DNA of 64,000 nt from Przewalskia tangutica (GCA_029844215.1 CM056723.1:6408980-6472979); one strand, 5' to 3'; counted from the first letter of the stretch, positions 24,436-36,478 are shown. Translations and numbers: made by a program. The notes: generated by a model not told the origin, from the letters alone.

Positions 24436-24590
24436 GTTGATAATAGTTGGATGAAAAACACAAAAAACACGATGAACAGGAAAAAAAAAATCAGAATTTC
24501 GATTTGGAGGAGACGAAATTCGAAAACAAAAGAAGAAAAAACAATTTTGGTGTTAGGAAGATGAATCTTTTCCCTAAGCTCTTGATACCA

Positions 24591-24792
24591 TGATAGAATA
24601 TTTTCCTCAAAAGACTTTGTTTCATTAGGTAAGAATATATACATATTTACACTAACTAGGAAGAATATAGAATAATCCTAAGAATATTCCTATACATTAA
24701 ACTACTTACCATATAACACGGGATACTACATTAATATAAGATACTACACAATATTACTATAATAATGGTATTAACTCTAGAATATTCTAACA
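24591..24792 (-). repeat. 5' LTR of Copia 1
   Basis: 202-bp LTR at the 5' end of the - strand element, carrying the element's promoter. The primer-binding site TGGTATCAAGAGC adjoins it; it resembles the 3' end complement of initiator tRNA-Met but with one extra A. Confidence 0.9.
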
Positions 24793-24797
24793 TTCAT

Positions 24798-25854
24798 GTT
24801 CCTCGTACTCACGTATGAATAATTTTGAAGTTGTGTGGATTGAAACACTTCATCACAAATTTAATTATTTTTGGAGACGACCAACCAAATACAGTTAATC
24901 TAAGAGTTTTTATTTTTATTTTTATTTTTTATCTTATTATCTATCAAGCTAAGTGTAAATCTCTCTATTTTTTTTAGAGTACTGTTTAGAGTTTGGATTT
25001 TCTTTTAAAAAAATTATCTTTTATACGCTTTGAAAATTCTAAAAAAAATAAGAATACAAGTTAAAACTAAACATGTTTGGCTTATTTTTTTTAGTCAAGA
25101 ACTCCTTCATTACCTGGAAAAATAAGTTTATGTTGGAATCAAATTCTTTGCTCATATATAAAAGACTCCGCGGCTATCAGGATTGTGTAGGATAAGGTAT
25201 AAGATTCTTTTTCTATTATATTTTTTGTGATTTGTTAAATTACGTTAACTTATTCTTCATGGGCTGTAGATTTGTTTGGATGTACTTTTTTTATATATAT
25301 GCACTTGGTTTTTTTAATAGAAAAATATTAATTATTATATCTGACTTTATGATCAACTTATTTTTTAAAATAAATAACTAAAAATTCTTTAAAATTATTG
25401 ATATTCTTATAATATAATTTTGTTTAGTAACGATTTTCAACACTTTTATTTCTGTAAATGATAATAAATAAATATATGGTCACTTAATCTCTAATATTGA
25501 ATTATTTTAGTCGTAACATGTTTTCTATATGGAGAAATAAAATACTGAGACAATCAATTTCAAAGAAGTATTAAGTAGATACAATCGGGAGAAATATGAT
25601 CAGGATGAACTAATTCAAACCCCTATCTTATACTATAGTAATATTTTTATAACGCGTATAAATACATCGATTGAAAATAACGTGCAACTGCACGTTTATA
25701 GAGACTAATATATATATAATTATTACGGGGCCCAACATTGACAAACACATATGAGTGACCGACGAGTAACACTCTAATAATCAACAATAACATACCCAGT
25801 TATAATTTAACAAGTGTGGCACCCCGGCCACTTGAGTCCTTAGCGTGTTGGGAG
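24798..25854. other. AT-rich spacer
   Basis: No gene or bounded repeat was identified. Very AT-rich, with short homopolymers. GGGGCCCAACATTG at 25727 is a small fragment of a dispersed repeat type also hinted at near 15265. Confidence 0.4.
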
Positions 25855-25873
25855 TGTTAAGTCCTATTCCTTG

Positions 25874-26115
25874 GGAGCAAAAAGGCGAAATTCCTCGCCC
25901 ACAGGGCCCCCACCCCTCCGACCCGACAGAGATTGGTGGAGGAAGGTAAATCATGGTACTCAGCGGCCCACTAGGTGGGAGGCGATGTCTGACAGTGCGA
26001 GTCATCCCTCACAAAGGAGAAATGAACTCCCACACTGCGGCTGCCAGGGCTCGAACCTGCCTTCTTGGGAGCAATCTGCCACCCTGGAACCAACTGAGCT
26101 ACATCCATGCGGGTA
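25874..26115 (-). mobile_element. tRNA-derived SINE with 19-bp target duplication
   Basis: Perfect direct repeats TGTTAAGTCCTATTCCTTG flank the element (25855-25873 and 26116-26134). On the - strand it opens with a tRNA-like head: A box TGTAGCTCAGTTGG (26103-26090) and B box GGTTCGAGCCC (26057-26047), a near-consensus pol III promoter. The body of about 240 bp has much higher GC than its surroundings. It has no obvious poly(A) tail at its left end. The intact duplication suggests a fairly recent insertion, downstream of the WOX gene. Confidence 0.8.
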
Positions 26116-26372
26116 TGTTAAGTCCTATTCCTTGAGTGAATGTGTTATGGTCTTGATTACTTAGAATATAGATTTTAGTTAGGAGAAAACCAAACCAATT
26201 AACCAGTCATACACGTACAAATACTAGAAAGTTAGAACTCTAACAAGATTTTCTAACTCATATAACACAAGCAACCACGCACAATACACGAATCAAAAGT
26301 AAGCCTACAAGAGTACTTATTACTTATTAGTGATATATAAAGCAAGCTAAGGGAGAAGATTTATAAGTTGTT

Positions 26373-27785
26373 CTAATCCTTGAAGCCAGTCGTTGCAACA
26401 GGGAAAAGTTCTAATGTTCTTATAGGTCTGTTATTGCTGCAATGGGCAGAAGAACCATCGTCTTTCATCAAAATCCAATCCCTACCGTTGGTCCTCATCA
26501 TGCAATTCTCCCAAAGGCACTTCATCATTTGAGGTGATGCATCTGTTGCTTCAACCTACATAAAGGAAGACAGATTTTTAAAAAAATAATTATAGTTTTA
26601 AAAGCTATACATGCTCCTATTTTATATAAGAAAAAAATTAACCTTAAACTTCTTGTTTGATACCTAATAATTAAGATGATTTATGGTCATACAAACATGT
26701 TTATCAAAAGTTTTTTTCTTTCTTGAACTCTGTGCCTCGTCAGAGGCCACATAACCTGTGACGACAGGAGTAAGATGAGATATATTTGAGAAGAGAAAAT
26801 CCAATCCGGTATTTACACTAAACCACATAAATTTAGTGGGATTACGTGATAAATTGTGGTAGATCTACATTATATTACTATTTATAGATTCACGTGAATT
26901 CAATAACTTTTGCCTAAACTCCTTATATGTATAAATTCACTAAATATCTATAAATAATTTAGCGTGAACCCATTTATTACTGTTGTATATCAATTTGATG
27001 TCTCTATAAGAACCCATACACCTCAAATTATAGATCAATCTATCTAGATAAAAACTAATATATGGGAAGACATTGATTTGGTGTAAGACATTAAGAGTGT
27101 GAATATAGTACTATCCGTTATTCTCGGAAAGATGACCACGTAGAGATTATGCATATTTAATTTTGCATGCACGTCATGCAGAACTACATCATGTATGAAA
27201 TCATACATATGCACGCGCTACACCTTGCTAAAAGGAAGGGGCGGAGCCATAATAAAAGTTACAGATTCGGCATAATCCCGCTCAAACTCTAAATTTTCAT
27301 AAAAGTTTTAGTGAATATATATAAATAATATATTTCGAATCCAATAATAAAAAATGTTTTGGTTTAAAATCGATAAAAGTAAAATATTGAATCTCTCTTT
27401 GATTATTAAACGACAAGGATAGACAAAATTGTACCTGATGAAGAAATATAGTTGGAGAGTTAGGGTATAGTTGATAATTCACAGCAGGAGAAGGAGAAGG
27501 AGAAGGAAAAGGAGAAGGAGAAGGAGAAGGAGAAGGAGGGTTTTCATCGGTATTTGTGTATTTCTGCGTTTGCTGAAAAATCTGTTTTCTCATCTTTTGC
27601 CTGTCTCTAGCTTTGTGGTTTTGAAACCAGTAAAACACATTCTTCCACTGAATCTTTCCATACATAGAAAGATTGGCAGTTATCATTTGTACCTGACATG
27701 AATTTGGATTTGTCAACCCTTTTTTGTACAAATCTTGTAATATCATCAGCTGATGTGGAGTTGGTTTCCATCTAGGTCTAGCCAT
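26373..27785 (-). CDS. WUSCHEL-related homeobox protein, WOX3/PRESSED FLOWER-like, 2 exons
   Basis: Nuclear transcription factor; WOX3 proteins promote lateral organ margin and blade growth. Exon 1 is 27785-27435 and exon 2 is 26555-26373, with an 879-bp GT-AG intron in phase 0, for 177 residues in all. The start is the ATG in MARPRW at 27785; the frame extends upstream to 27851 but only with a TTG. The homeodomain occupies most of residues 3-67, with NVFYWFQNHKARDRQK in helix 3, typical of the WUS clade. Exon 2 supplies NGRDWILM, like a motif I recall in WOX3, and the WUS box TLELFP near the C-terminus. A Ser-Pro repeat encoded by a GGAGAA array lies at the end of exon 1. Oddity: the turn before helix 3 reads IQWKN where WUS-clade proteins have IEGKN. 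The protein is shorter than Arabidopsis WOX3 (about 244). Clade call is inferred from motifs. Confidence 0.88.
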
Positions 27786-27910
27786 TTTGTGAGTAGTCAA
27801 AAGATTCTTGATAAAAGAAAAAAAACACTGTTTCCCTTTAGGGGTTTCCAAGAATACTGCTCTTTTGGGAGACTATGTAGTACATTATACTATAAATATA
27901 GATAAGAGCT
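27786..27910 (-). promoter_or_regulatory. Probable leader and core promoter of the WOX gene
   Basis: The - strand has TATATTTATAG (about 27900-27890), a possible TATA-like box about 105 bases before the ATG. Nothing else decisive is seen. Upstream sequence to about 28470 is AT-rich and shows no other gene. Confidence 0.3.
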
Positions 27911-28469
27911 AGACGTCAATGGCATGAAATAAGTAGTCATGCTGGTGTCATGATAAGGAGAAACATTAAATGAGACTCCAGTAATATGTTATAGAATTCA
28001 AATGAAATTGGGGAAATCATTAATATAGGTTGGTTGTTGATTTCAGCATTATCGTCCGTATTATTAACTCATTTTACAGAATGAATCATGCAAAGCTTAC
28101 AGTGTGGGGTCTAATATAATTCACTTCTTTTCATTTCGCTCGTTTGGTAGGACGACTCATTGGAAGTTACTGTTAGAATAATTATGGTCACTCTCATAAT
28201 TATGTCTACTCTGCATTAATTATGATATGATTGATATTATAATTAGGATTGTAATCAATTAGTTTGGATGATTGTAATTAACATCTTATAATTTAAGTAA
28301 CTTAAATTAGTATTAGCATCTTATAATTGTATATATTTTCTATCATTGGAATGAAATTAATCAAGGGATCAATTATCAATATGGTATCAAAAACCTAAAA
28401 TCTTTGCCCTAAACCTTTTTTTTCTCCTTCTCTCGGCTGTATTTCTATCAGTTACTACTGTAATAGCTA

Positions 28470-28747
28470 TTTCTTCCGTCTCACTTTAAGTGTGTTACTT
28501 TTCTTTTTGGTCTGTCCCAAAAATAGTGCATTTTTTATATTTAGTAAGTGTTGACAAGTTTAAGATCACAAAACTAAAGTAATATACACACTTTTAATTT
28601 AAGACCACATGATTTAAATATTGGATACTCTTATCATATAACTTACTCCCTCAGTTTCATCTTAAGACCACAAGATTTAAAAGTCTTTTTTTATTTATTA
28701 AACTTTGTGTTAAAGCAAACTAAGTCATTTAAGATGGAACGGAGGGA

Positions 28748-28748
<1 letters not shown>
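28470..28748. mobile_element. Stowaway-like MITEs, one bounded copy beside a partial one
   Basis: The clearer copy is 28646-28748: it begins CTCCCTCAGTTTCATCTTAA and ends with the inverted form ACGGAGGGAG, with TA on both sides. To its left, 28470-28640 begins with CTTCCGTCTCACTTTAAG and is a second, related end lacking a visible partner. Neither codes for protein. Confidence 0.65.

Positions 28749-28809
<61 letters not shown>
28749..28809. repeat. (TA)n microsatellite
   Basis: About thirty TA units in a row, abutting the right end of a Stowaway-like MITE whose target site is TA. Length is likely to vary between individuals. Confidence 0.95.
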
Positions 28810-28811
<2 letters not shown>

Positions 28812-29061
28812 TTTGAAACACGGAAGAATTGAAATCTTAGATCAAAACACTATGTATGGATGGTATGAACTGCCTAAACAAGAATTTTTGAACAGCAAAC
28901 AACCAGTTCAGATATTCACGACCAAGAAGTATTGGATTCTCAAATTGTCCATCTTTTTATATATATCAGGCAACGCATTCTCCGGATAATTCAAATCGAA
29001 GCATTTGGATGTCCAGGATCTGATCGTAGATAGAGACTTCAACCTGTGCGGGGGTAGGGGA

Positions 29062-29102
29062 GGATGTAGCCAAGTGGATCAAGGCAGTGGATTGTGAATC
29101 CA
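29062..29102 (+). pseudogene. Truncated trnH-GUG of organellar origin
   Basis: Forty-one bases match the 5' part of plant plastid tRNA-His(GUG) as I know it: GGATGTAGCCAAGTGG (acceptor and D arm) through the anticodon loop TTGTGAA, with GTG at 29094-29096. The match stops in the 3' side of the anticodon stem, so the variable loop, T arm and acceptor 3' strand are missing. It cannot make a tRNA. Plant mitochondria also carry a plastid-derived trnH, so the donor organelle is uncertain. Confidence 0.8.
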
Positions 29103-29173
29103 TATCAGTTTGTACGTTTCTTTTCTCTTGTTCACATGATAATTAATACCCGCACAAAATCGATAAAAGTTAT

Positions 29174-29390
29174 ACTCCGTCTCAATTTATGTGACACTCT
29201 TTTCTTTTTAGTCGATCTAAAAAATAATGATATCTTTCTATATTTAGTAGCAATTTAAGTTTAAACTTCTAATTTTACCCTAGATGATTTATACTCACAC
29301 AAATATTTATGACTTGTTTTAGACCAAAATTTCATAAGTCTTCCTTTCAATCCTAGACTTCGCGCCCAGTCAAACACATTCACATTAATT
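29174..29390. mobile_element. Stowaway-like MITE, decayed
   Basis: Starts ACTCCGTCTCAATTTATGTGACAC, a typical Stowaway-type terminus, but the right inverted end is poorly conserved (about 29360-29390). The boundary is approximate. Confidence 0.45.
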
Positions 29391-30414
29391 GAAATAGATG
29401 ATTTTTTTTCATTTGTCCAAGCACGTGAAAATTCTTTTTGATTACGGGTGACAGTAAAATTTGATCACAGGATCTACCTCTATGTGTTTTGATATCATAT
29501 TAAAGTGTGTGACCATTTTATCTAAAAGTTTAAACTATTAAAGAGAACACATTTTTCGTTATTTAATTATATTTTCAAGAGGAAATTTCTCCTCTTGCAG
29601 ATTTTATTCTTCTTCGACTTGGATATGTAACCCGGATTACTGGGTTAGGCGGTAGTAAGAGATGGGTCCCGCATGACTAGAAATGTAAAGTTCTCTGTTT
29701 TTTATTTTATAGCAGGGCCAGAGCCAAAGCTTTACGTATGGGTTCTAAGGACTCAATAGCTTTTGTCTGTATGTATTAACATATTTATTGAATATTTAAT
29801 TGTAAATCTAGTTATTATTATAAATTAATTTAATTATAGAAATTCATAAACTTTAAATTTAAATCCGCTTGTTTACGAGTTACTTATTCATAGTTAGTGT
29901 GTGAACTTTTACTTCTAATCGACTTTTAATAATTACTATTATTGAGCCAATAATTCTTTCTGAACAACTGAACTTTAGTACTTATTCGATCACACCTATT
30001 TTTTCCTAATATATTACAGCTTTGTTCAACTTTTGCATCAAGCCGCCCTTTGGCAGCCATTTGAGGCGGCTCATTATATCATATGTGGAGTACGTAGGAG
30101 TATTTGCTAACGGCAAATCCCAAAAATAAAATACGAGGAAATTTAAAAAATTACCCTCTCTTAAGGACAAAGTAGTTGGCTTCCATTACGTTATGCATTC
30201 AATTGGTTTCAGTACCCTGCAACATGTATTACCTTTCAGTAAATATTCAGTTACATACAGGTCAAGATATAGGTAAAACATAAATCCAAGGTACAATACA
30301 CCCTTGTGATCCGGCAATTTTTCGAATCTAACGCATAGCGGGAGCGTAGTGCACCGGACTGTCTCATAAATCCAACAACCACTTTAGCTTGTCTTATTAC
30401 TCCCTAACTATTAA
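29391..30414. other. Spacer with decayed repeats
   Basis: No gene was found. The segment at about 30290-30370 includes GTAGTGCACCGGACTG, a phrase I recall from solanaceous SINE-type repeats, without clear ends. Confidence 0.35.
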
Positions 30415-33400
30415 TGTCACGACCCCTTTTCAGAAATCGTGGGGACACCTACACAATCCCACTTGTAGACGAACCACCCTCAAATAATTCACATGATATA
30501 ACATAAGTAAAAGCGGAAGATAACAAAATATCACATAAATTGTCTCATACTATAAATGCGAAAGAAATGTAAGTATGATACATTAATAACATCCCCAAGT
30601 GATCTAGTTTGTAAATATAAGAGCATTATAAACGTTACAAGTATGAAAGTCAAGGGTAACAAAGTGGCAAAACTGATTACAAAAGCTGAATTGTCTGACA
30701 TGTCTCTCAAACGCAATAAAAGATAGGATAAAGATAGAATATCCAAAGTCATGATGAAGGTAGCATCCTCACCCTGAAAATGCTTAAATCTACATGTTCG
30801 GACTCACACTCGAGCTCGCAAACTGGTAGTAGGATCTGTATCTGCATCCAAAAAGATGTAGCATGAGTACACAACGTACCCCCATAGACATCATAGGATG
30901 ATAATGACAGAAGATACGTAACAGAGATCAATATCAAATTGACACCAGATAAGCCTATATTAGACAGTTCAGTAACCCATATAAGTCATGTTGTGCAGAT
31001 AATAATTCACGGGTCCAACAAATCACTTTATTTATAGAAGATTTAAAAAACAGTCAAGTACAATCAGTTCATATACGTACACAAGGATCTTACTATCATA
31101 ATACCCACCGACTAGTACTCTCTGTCCAAGTCATATTCATACTTAGCCTCGCATACCTGGTTTAACTTATCAATTAACAAATAAACACTTAGATCAAAAT
31201 AACCTTTTAAGAATACTTACCCGGAATATTATAACTAAATTAGCCATGAAGATATTAACACCCTTATTATCATTAGCCTTAGGCTTAGTTAAGCTTCTAT
31301 ACAGCTACCGTATGACACACACAAATCATTCATGTTTATATTTCTCATAGCAACGCTTATCACATGATCCTTACAAGACTCGTTACCAGTCACACATTCA
31401 ATTATCAGACAACCTACAATTGCACATATTTCCTTGAATCTTGACAAAGTCTTGACATAATGACATTTTCGATCACCGTGGTAGTAGACATCAAATACTT
31501 AGACTTAAAAAATATAAATCATAAAATCTATACCCAAGAAATCAAGCCACACATGGTAACCAATTTAAGTCAACACGATCAACCCATTTATCCAAGTGTT
31601 CTTATAGACCAGCCTAATAATGGCCATCAACCCGATTCAGTAGAATCAATTATAATTCCAAGTATTCACAAAGACAAGCTCAATCATAGCGACCGTTTCA
31701 GTCCAATACAATCAATCCAATCCAAGTAAATCAGGGTTCACCCAAGTTCCAACAACCAACCATATCACATTACCAAACCACAATTAATCAATGTATAGAT
31801 GCATGTATGATATGAATGCAAATGCATGTACCTTTATCAATCCAGTATATAGTACGCCAAGGTTTTCTTATAATCCGTACACTCATGGGGGATCCGCGAA
31901 GTCAATATACTCTGCGCTCCGGAATAACTTATCGAATCACTGAGCCCAACTCTTACCTGTAATAATGTCATATTGTAGGCGTGCAACTTCGATCCCCGCG
32001 TATCATATCTGTTACGGCGTGCAAACTGATCCATATGTAATATCATTATCTCAGTGTTGCGATAATCTCATAAGTACTTTGCCTTCCCAATCTCTTGAAC
32101 CCACAACATTTTCATATCACTCTCATGTCAATATCATCAGAACCATGAGTGTATGCATGCAAATGACAATAAAAGGTAAGAAATCATAATGTATGAGATG
32201 CAACCAAGTATAAGAGATGTTCAGAGTTCAACAAAAAAATAATCCAAGTACAGTCCAGATATTATATCAAGCAGTTCAACCACAGTAATCCAAATACAAC
32301 CAGGATATAATATCAAGCAGTCCAACGCCAGTAATCCGAGTACAAGCAGAATATCATATCAAAACATGTGTGTTGAATAAACACGATAATATAAAATATG
32401 GTGATGAGCCCACATAATGGAGATAATCCCAAATAATAGTAGTCAGAATCAACACAAGGTTGATTCCCCATAGCATACATCAATACAGTTTAACACAAGT
32501 ACCCACTCAACCGTTTGAGCGGGATCTACAAACACGTCTAATACCCCTCAACATTTATAACTACTACATACTTCTATCAGAGTCTTGAAAAATTAAATCG
32601 TAGCCTACCAAAGACGAGCAGGAGCCATGGACTCCTAATTCACAAGTCCTCCCGAGCAAATATCGGACGATCGTAGCTCAAATAAACACATGAATTTCTT
32701 ATGTTACCACACATATTCAATTAACACATAAGTATTAATTCTACATTACACATGATTCTAATGATACCAAACATGTCTTGTAAGGAACTCGAGGTCAAAA
32801 GTATATCTAAAACCTCATCCCGAACCCGAAAAGTCAAAAAGAAAATTTTATTGAGAAAATGAGTACAATATTATCAAAAAAGTGTTCTACGGGTTCATAT
32901 GAATCTAACAACACCCATATTGCTATACTTTAGTCTGAAACTCAAAAAGTGACCCCGGGCAAAACTGAAATTTTATTTATCCATAACCAAAATAGTCATA
33001 ATCGTGAAAATCTTTGAAATCTAACCATGAAATGACCTTCAATTTCAAGAAAACTCATTTCTTAAGTTAGGGCTAAAAACCCCAAAATCTCAACCAAAAA
33101 ACATGATTAATCTACAAATTAATGGAGAGAATCTTTGGGTAATATAAATATGAAGGTTAGATTCTTACCCCTGAGCTTAGACGCCTTGAGCTTAGACGAG
33201 TAAACCCCACTTGAAATCACCCAAAACCAACCTCTTGAACTCAAGATATAAAACTGGAAAATGACTTTCGGATTGGGAGATATTTTTATAAAACCTACAG
33301 ATTTCACCGCAAAAGCAGTAAAATGACAGCAAAAGAGGTAAAACCACCACAATTGCGGCACCGTAAAAGCAGTAAAACCACTACAATTGCGGCACACCAG

Positions 33401-33914
33401 AACCATCAAGCTCTCAAAACTCTCCAACTTCGATTCAACATCTGAAACTCATATGAGATCCCCCGAATACAAACCAAACATGTATGTCAAGTATAAACGA
33501 TGCTACGAACTCGCTCGCGCACTCAGATTTCTCATATGACTGAGCTAAGACATACTTTTTCAAGGAATCTCCCGAATAAACCAAATAGTCATTTTTCACA
33601 AATAGTACCACAAAATACATCTGGTTGCCTCGAGAAGCGAACCCATGATTCAAGTATTCAACTAAGTCATATATGACCCTCCGAAGTTACAAGCGATGGA
33701 ACCCGGAAACGAATCCATATACTTAAAAGTCAACCTAGAGTCAAACTATCCAACTCAACGATTCTCAATTTGGGGTTTTCATCCGAAATTCATATAAATG
33801 GACCTCGAAATCCGTGTCACCCTCCCCGCACATCACAAACCCTAGAGTCTACAGAAGGGGTAAAATAGGTAAATAATGGTATGTAGCTAAAAAATGACTT
33901 GACAGATCGTTACA
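30415..33914. mobile_element. Probable 3.5-kb solo LTR (Ty3-gypsy type)
   Basis: The block begins TGTCACGACCCC and ends ATCGTTACA, so it has TG..CA ends. It is flanked by a perfect 5-bp duplication ATTAA (30410-30414 and 33915-33919). These termini resemble long LTRs of solanaceous gypsy elements. No gag or pol domain is visible on either strand, and no second LTR is seen inside, so I read it as one LTR left by recombination. A short non-autonomous element is the alternative. Orientation is uncertain; TGTAACG on the - strand is also a plausible LTR start. Confidence 0.7.
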
Positions 33915-33919
33915 ATTAA

Positions 33920-34164
33920 TCGTTGTGACTCAATCACACCTAGCTAAGCAGCTCAAATATGATATTTTAGTTGCATCATTCTTTGTCATTCCAAATGCTA
34001 AAAATAGACAAATAGTCTCCCTAGTTCACATTTCTATTTAAGTTTCTAGCCAGGTTGATGCCTTTATCAAGTTAGCAAAGTCCTACTTTTTAAACTCAAA
34101 AATGGCAAGAAGTGCTCACTTCGAAATCATACTGGCGGATATTCTGAATTTCAAAATTATATTA
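33920..34164. other. Short spacer
   Basis: Non-coding AT-rich DNA between the solo LTR and a MITE; nothing recognised. Confidence 0.4.
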
Positions 34165-34417
34165 CATCCGTCCCAATTTATGTGACGCGGTTTGAATTTT
34201 AAAGGCAAAACTTATTTATAATTTTGATTGTGAATTGGAAATACAGACTTTTTATTTAAAAATAATTTACATATTTATAAGCTACATAAAAAGTATTATA
34301 AGTCAAAATAATTATCAATATAAAATATTTAAAGAGTGTACAAATAAATCACAGTAAATAATTTTCTTGTATGGCTCTCAAAAAGTAAAAAATATCACAT
34401 AAATTCACGTGGAGGAA
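34165..34417. mobile_element. Stowaway-like MITE
   Basis: Begins CATCCGTCCCAATTTATGTG after TA and ends with the rough inverse, CACATAAATTCACGTGGAGG. About 250 bp, AT-rich and non-coding. The right boundary is approximate. Confidence 0.55.
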
Positions 34418-34640
34418 AAATTTAGTTTTGTTATGTCATAACCTAGGACATGGTGGTACATGTGATGCATTTTATTTGACAATTTTTTGGATGTTAAATA
34501 CTATTATTTGACGGTTACATATTATTGGAAGATCTGCTTCTATGGAGTATTATAAAATGGTTACAGCTAATTCACTATCCTTTACGTATTTAAACTTTTC
34601 CGCCTACCTTTGTTGTCCTTAGTAAGTAAGTACTCCCACT

Positions 34641-35046
34641 TAAGGATGTCAAAAGGGCGTGTTATGGCGGAACAAACTTTGACCTATTAAGATTTTGATC
34701 CATTTTGTTCTGCTCCGTTTAGCTTTGTCAAAAAAATACCCTGCCATGCTCTGCCCGCGAAGCCCTATCCTGCCCCATTTATGTTAATTTTTAAGTTTCT
34801 ATATATGAACAAATTGGTGGTGTTGAGCAGTCAGGTGGGAGAACTGTTACGAATGAGAAATTGCAAGTATTAGCTGATGATACTTTATGCTTGCAGAGGG
34901 AAACCTGACAGTTAAAGTGGTTAATAAGAAATGGGATACAGGTTTCAGCTAGTGACAGTTTAGTTCTAGCAATTTCTTTCATTAGTTGCAGTATATTTGC
35001 ATATTAGTCCCCGCCCTGCTTTTTTCCTGCCCCATTGCCACCCCTA
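34641..35046. mobile_element. hAT-type MITE, 406 bp
   Basis: Flanked by 8-bp repeats CTCCCACT (34633-34640) and CTCCCACA (35047-35054), 7 of 8 identical. The left end TAAGGATGTCAAAAGGGC and the right end, read inward as TAGGGGTGGCAATGGGG, are similar inverted repeats of the hAT kind. No transposase is present. Confidence 0.75.
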
Positions 35047-35054
35047 CTCCCACA

Positions 35055-36470
35055 TCTTAATTTATACAAGGGTGGACTAGTTTAAGAAATCAAATAACAC
35101 TTTAATTTCTTTAATTATGATTTTCTTTATTTATTTTATATATTGTGAATAATACTCTTGATGTAGTTTTTAAATAAATAAATATTATTATAAAATATTC
35201 GAACAACTATGTTCAAAATTGAATCAAAGAAAAATTATTTACTCCCAAACTTGATCAACTCTATAAACAGAAGGAGTAATTAATATTTGTTTTAAGTGAA
35301 ATAAATAAATAAAGAAAGAAGGAAAGAAAATGACGTGGAAAAGTGGCAGAGTACATGAGTAATGATTAATGAATGGCCAAAAAAGAGGAAGACATGAGGT
35401 AATCGTACTTGACGTGAGCATCATCAGAGCATGAAAATTCATATCAGCAACATGTTGGATATCCTCCGGAACTACAAGTATTAATTCTTACTCCCCTCCC
35501 TATATTCAAATTTATGTGATATACTCCGTCCATTTCAAATTATTTATCATTTTATTAGTTTACAATTTCCTTAAGAAATATCAATTAAGAAGAGTTATTT
35601 AACCGGTTTTACTCTTATTTATATTTAAGTTATAATCTATCTCCATTAAATGTTTACTCTATTTAGATGTCATCTTTATTAATGACAAATGATAAAATAG
35701 AGAAAAAATAATTAGTTATGTCTTGAACTTCTAAAGTGATAAATAATTTAATATAATTATTTTTATTAACCACGATAAATCATAATATTGCTCATAAAAT
35801 ATGATAAGATATTAGTGTAAATAACATATTTTATACGTAATTAAAAGAACTAAAAATATATTTTTATAGTTAGCTAGAGGAATATACTAAAATAGTAAAA
35901 TGCCTAAAGTTTGTTGAAATTGACGGGACTCACAAGATAGGATAAAATATTAGTGTACAAAACATATTTTATACGTAATTAAAAATAACTTAAAAGATAA
36001 ATTTACAGTTAGAGGAATATAGTAAAATAGTTAAATGGCTTAAAGTTGGTTGAAATCTCAACGAGATGTGTTCGTGATACATGTCGTTTCCCAATAAATT
36101 AATAGTACTATCGTCGTATACTATATATATATATTATATATCTTCATGATTGATTCAAGATTTATGAATTAATGAACACCAGAACGGGGTACGTTAGGTC
36201 AGGTGAAAATTCAATGCATTTGACAAGCTAGTAGAACGATAGCATATGAACTGAAGGGACATATTACTTAATTAGTTGTACAAATATTTATATCAACTTA
36301 ATAAATATAAGTATATATATATATATATATATTCTTTTAATTTTTAATTATTAAAATTAGTTTTATAATTTGATATAAATACGCATACGGATAAATAGGG
36401 ACACATATTATAAGAATAGACTAGCGAATTGAATACAATAATATCGTACACGCGTTAAAATTGTTTACAC
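35055..36470. other. AT-rich spacer with decayed MITE
   Basis: No gene was found. Near 35520 the phrase ACTCCGTCCATTTCAAATTA marks another Stowaway-type end; about 35520-35760 may be a decayed copy. A near-duplicate phrase around ATATTTTATACGTAATTAAAA occurs at about 35828 and 35964. A TA microsatellite is at about 36312-36332. Confidence 0.4.
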
Positions 36471-36478
36471 CATCATAC

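Larger units (their letters stand above)
19894..24792 (-). mobile_element. Copia LTR retrotransposon 1 (complete ends, coding decayed)
   Basis: A 4899-bp element lies between perfect 5-bp duplications TTCAT (19889-19893 and 24793-24797). Read on the - strand the LTRs begin TGTTAGAATATTC and end in TATCA. A primer site TGGTATCAAGAGC (24590 downward) and a polypurine tract GAGGGGGAG next to the 3' LTR support this orientation. The domain order gag, protease, integrase, reverse transcriptase, RNase H defines Copia. Three substitutions and one 8-bp indel separate the LTRs, so it is older than elements 2 and 3. It shares its internal family with element 3. Confidence 0.92.

Noticed and set aside
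27471..27701. Arginine-rich small protein on the + strand
   Set aside because: It is the antisense of the Ser-Pro repeat and homeodomain exon of the WOX gene.
27786..27851. Longer N-terminus for the WOX protein
   Set aside because: The upstream extension starts at a TTG, not an ATG, and the WOX3 family begins close to the homeodomain, as the ATG at 27785 does.
29062..29102. Functional tRNA-His gene
   Set aside because: The T arm and the 3' acceptor strand are missing.
30531..33653. Several 60-100 codon frames as genes
   Set aside because: They are scattered on both strands of the LTR-like block, lack domains and splice signals in agreement, and fit chance.
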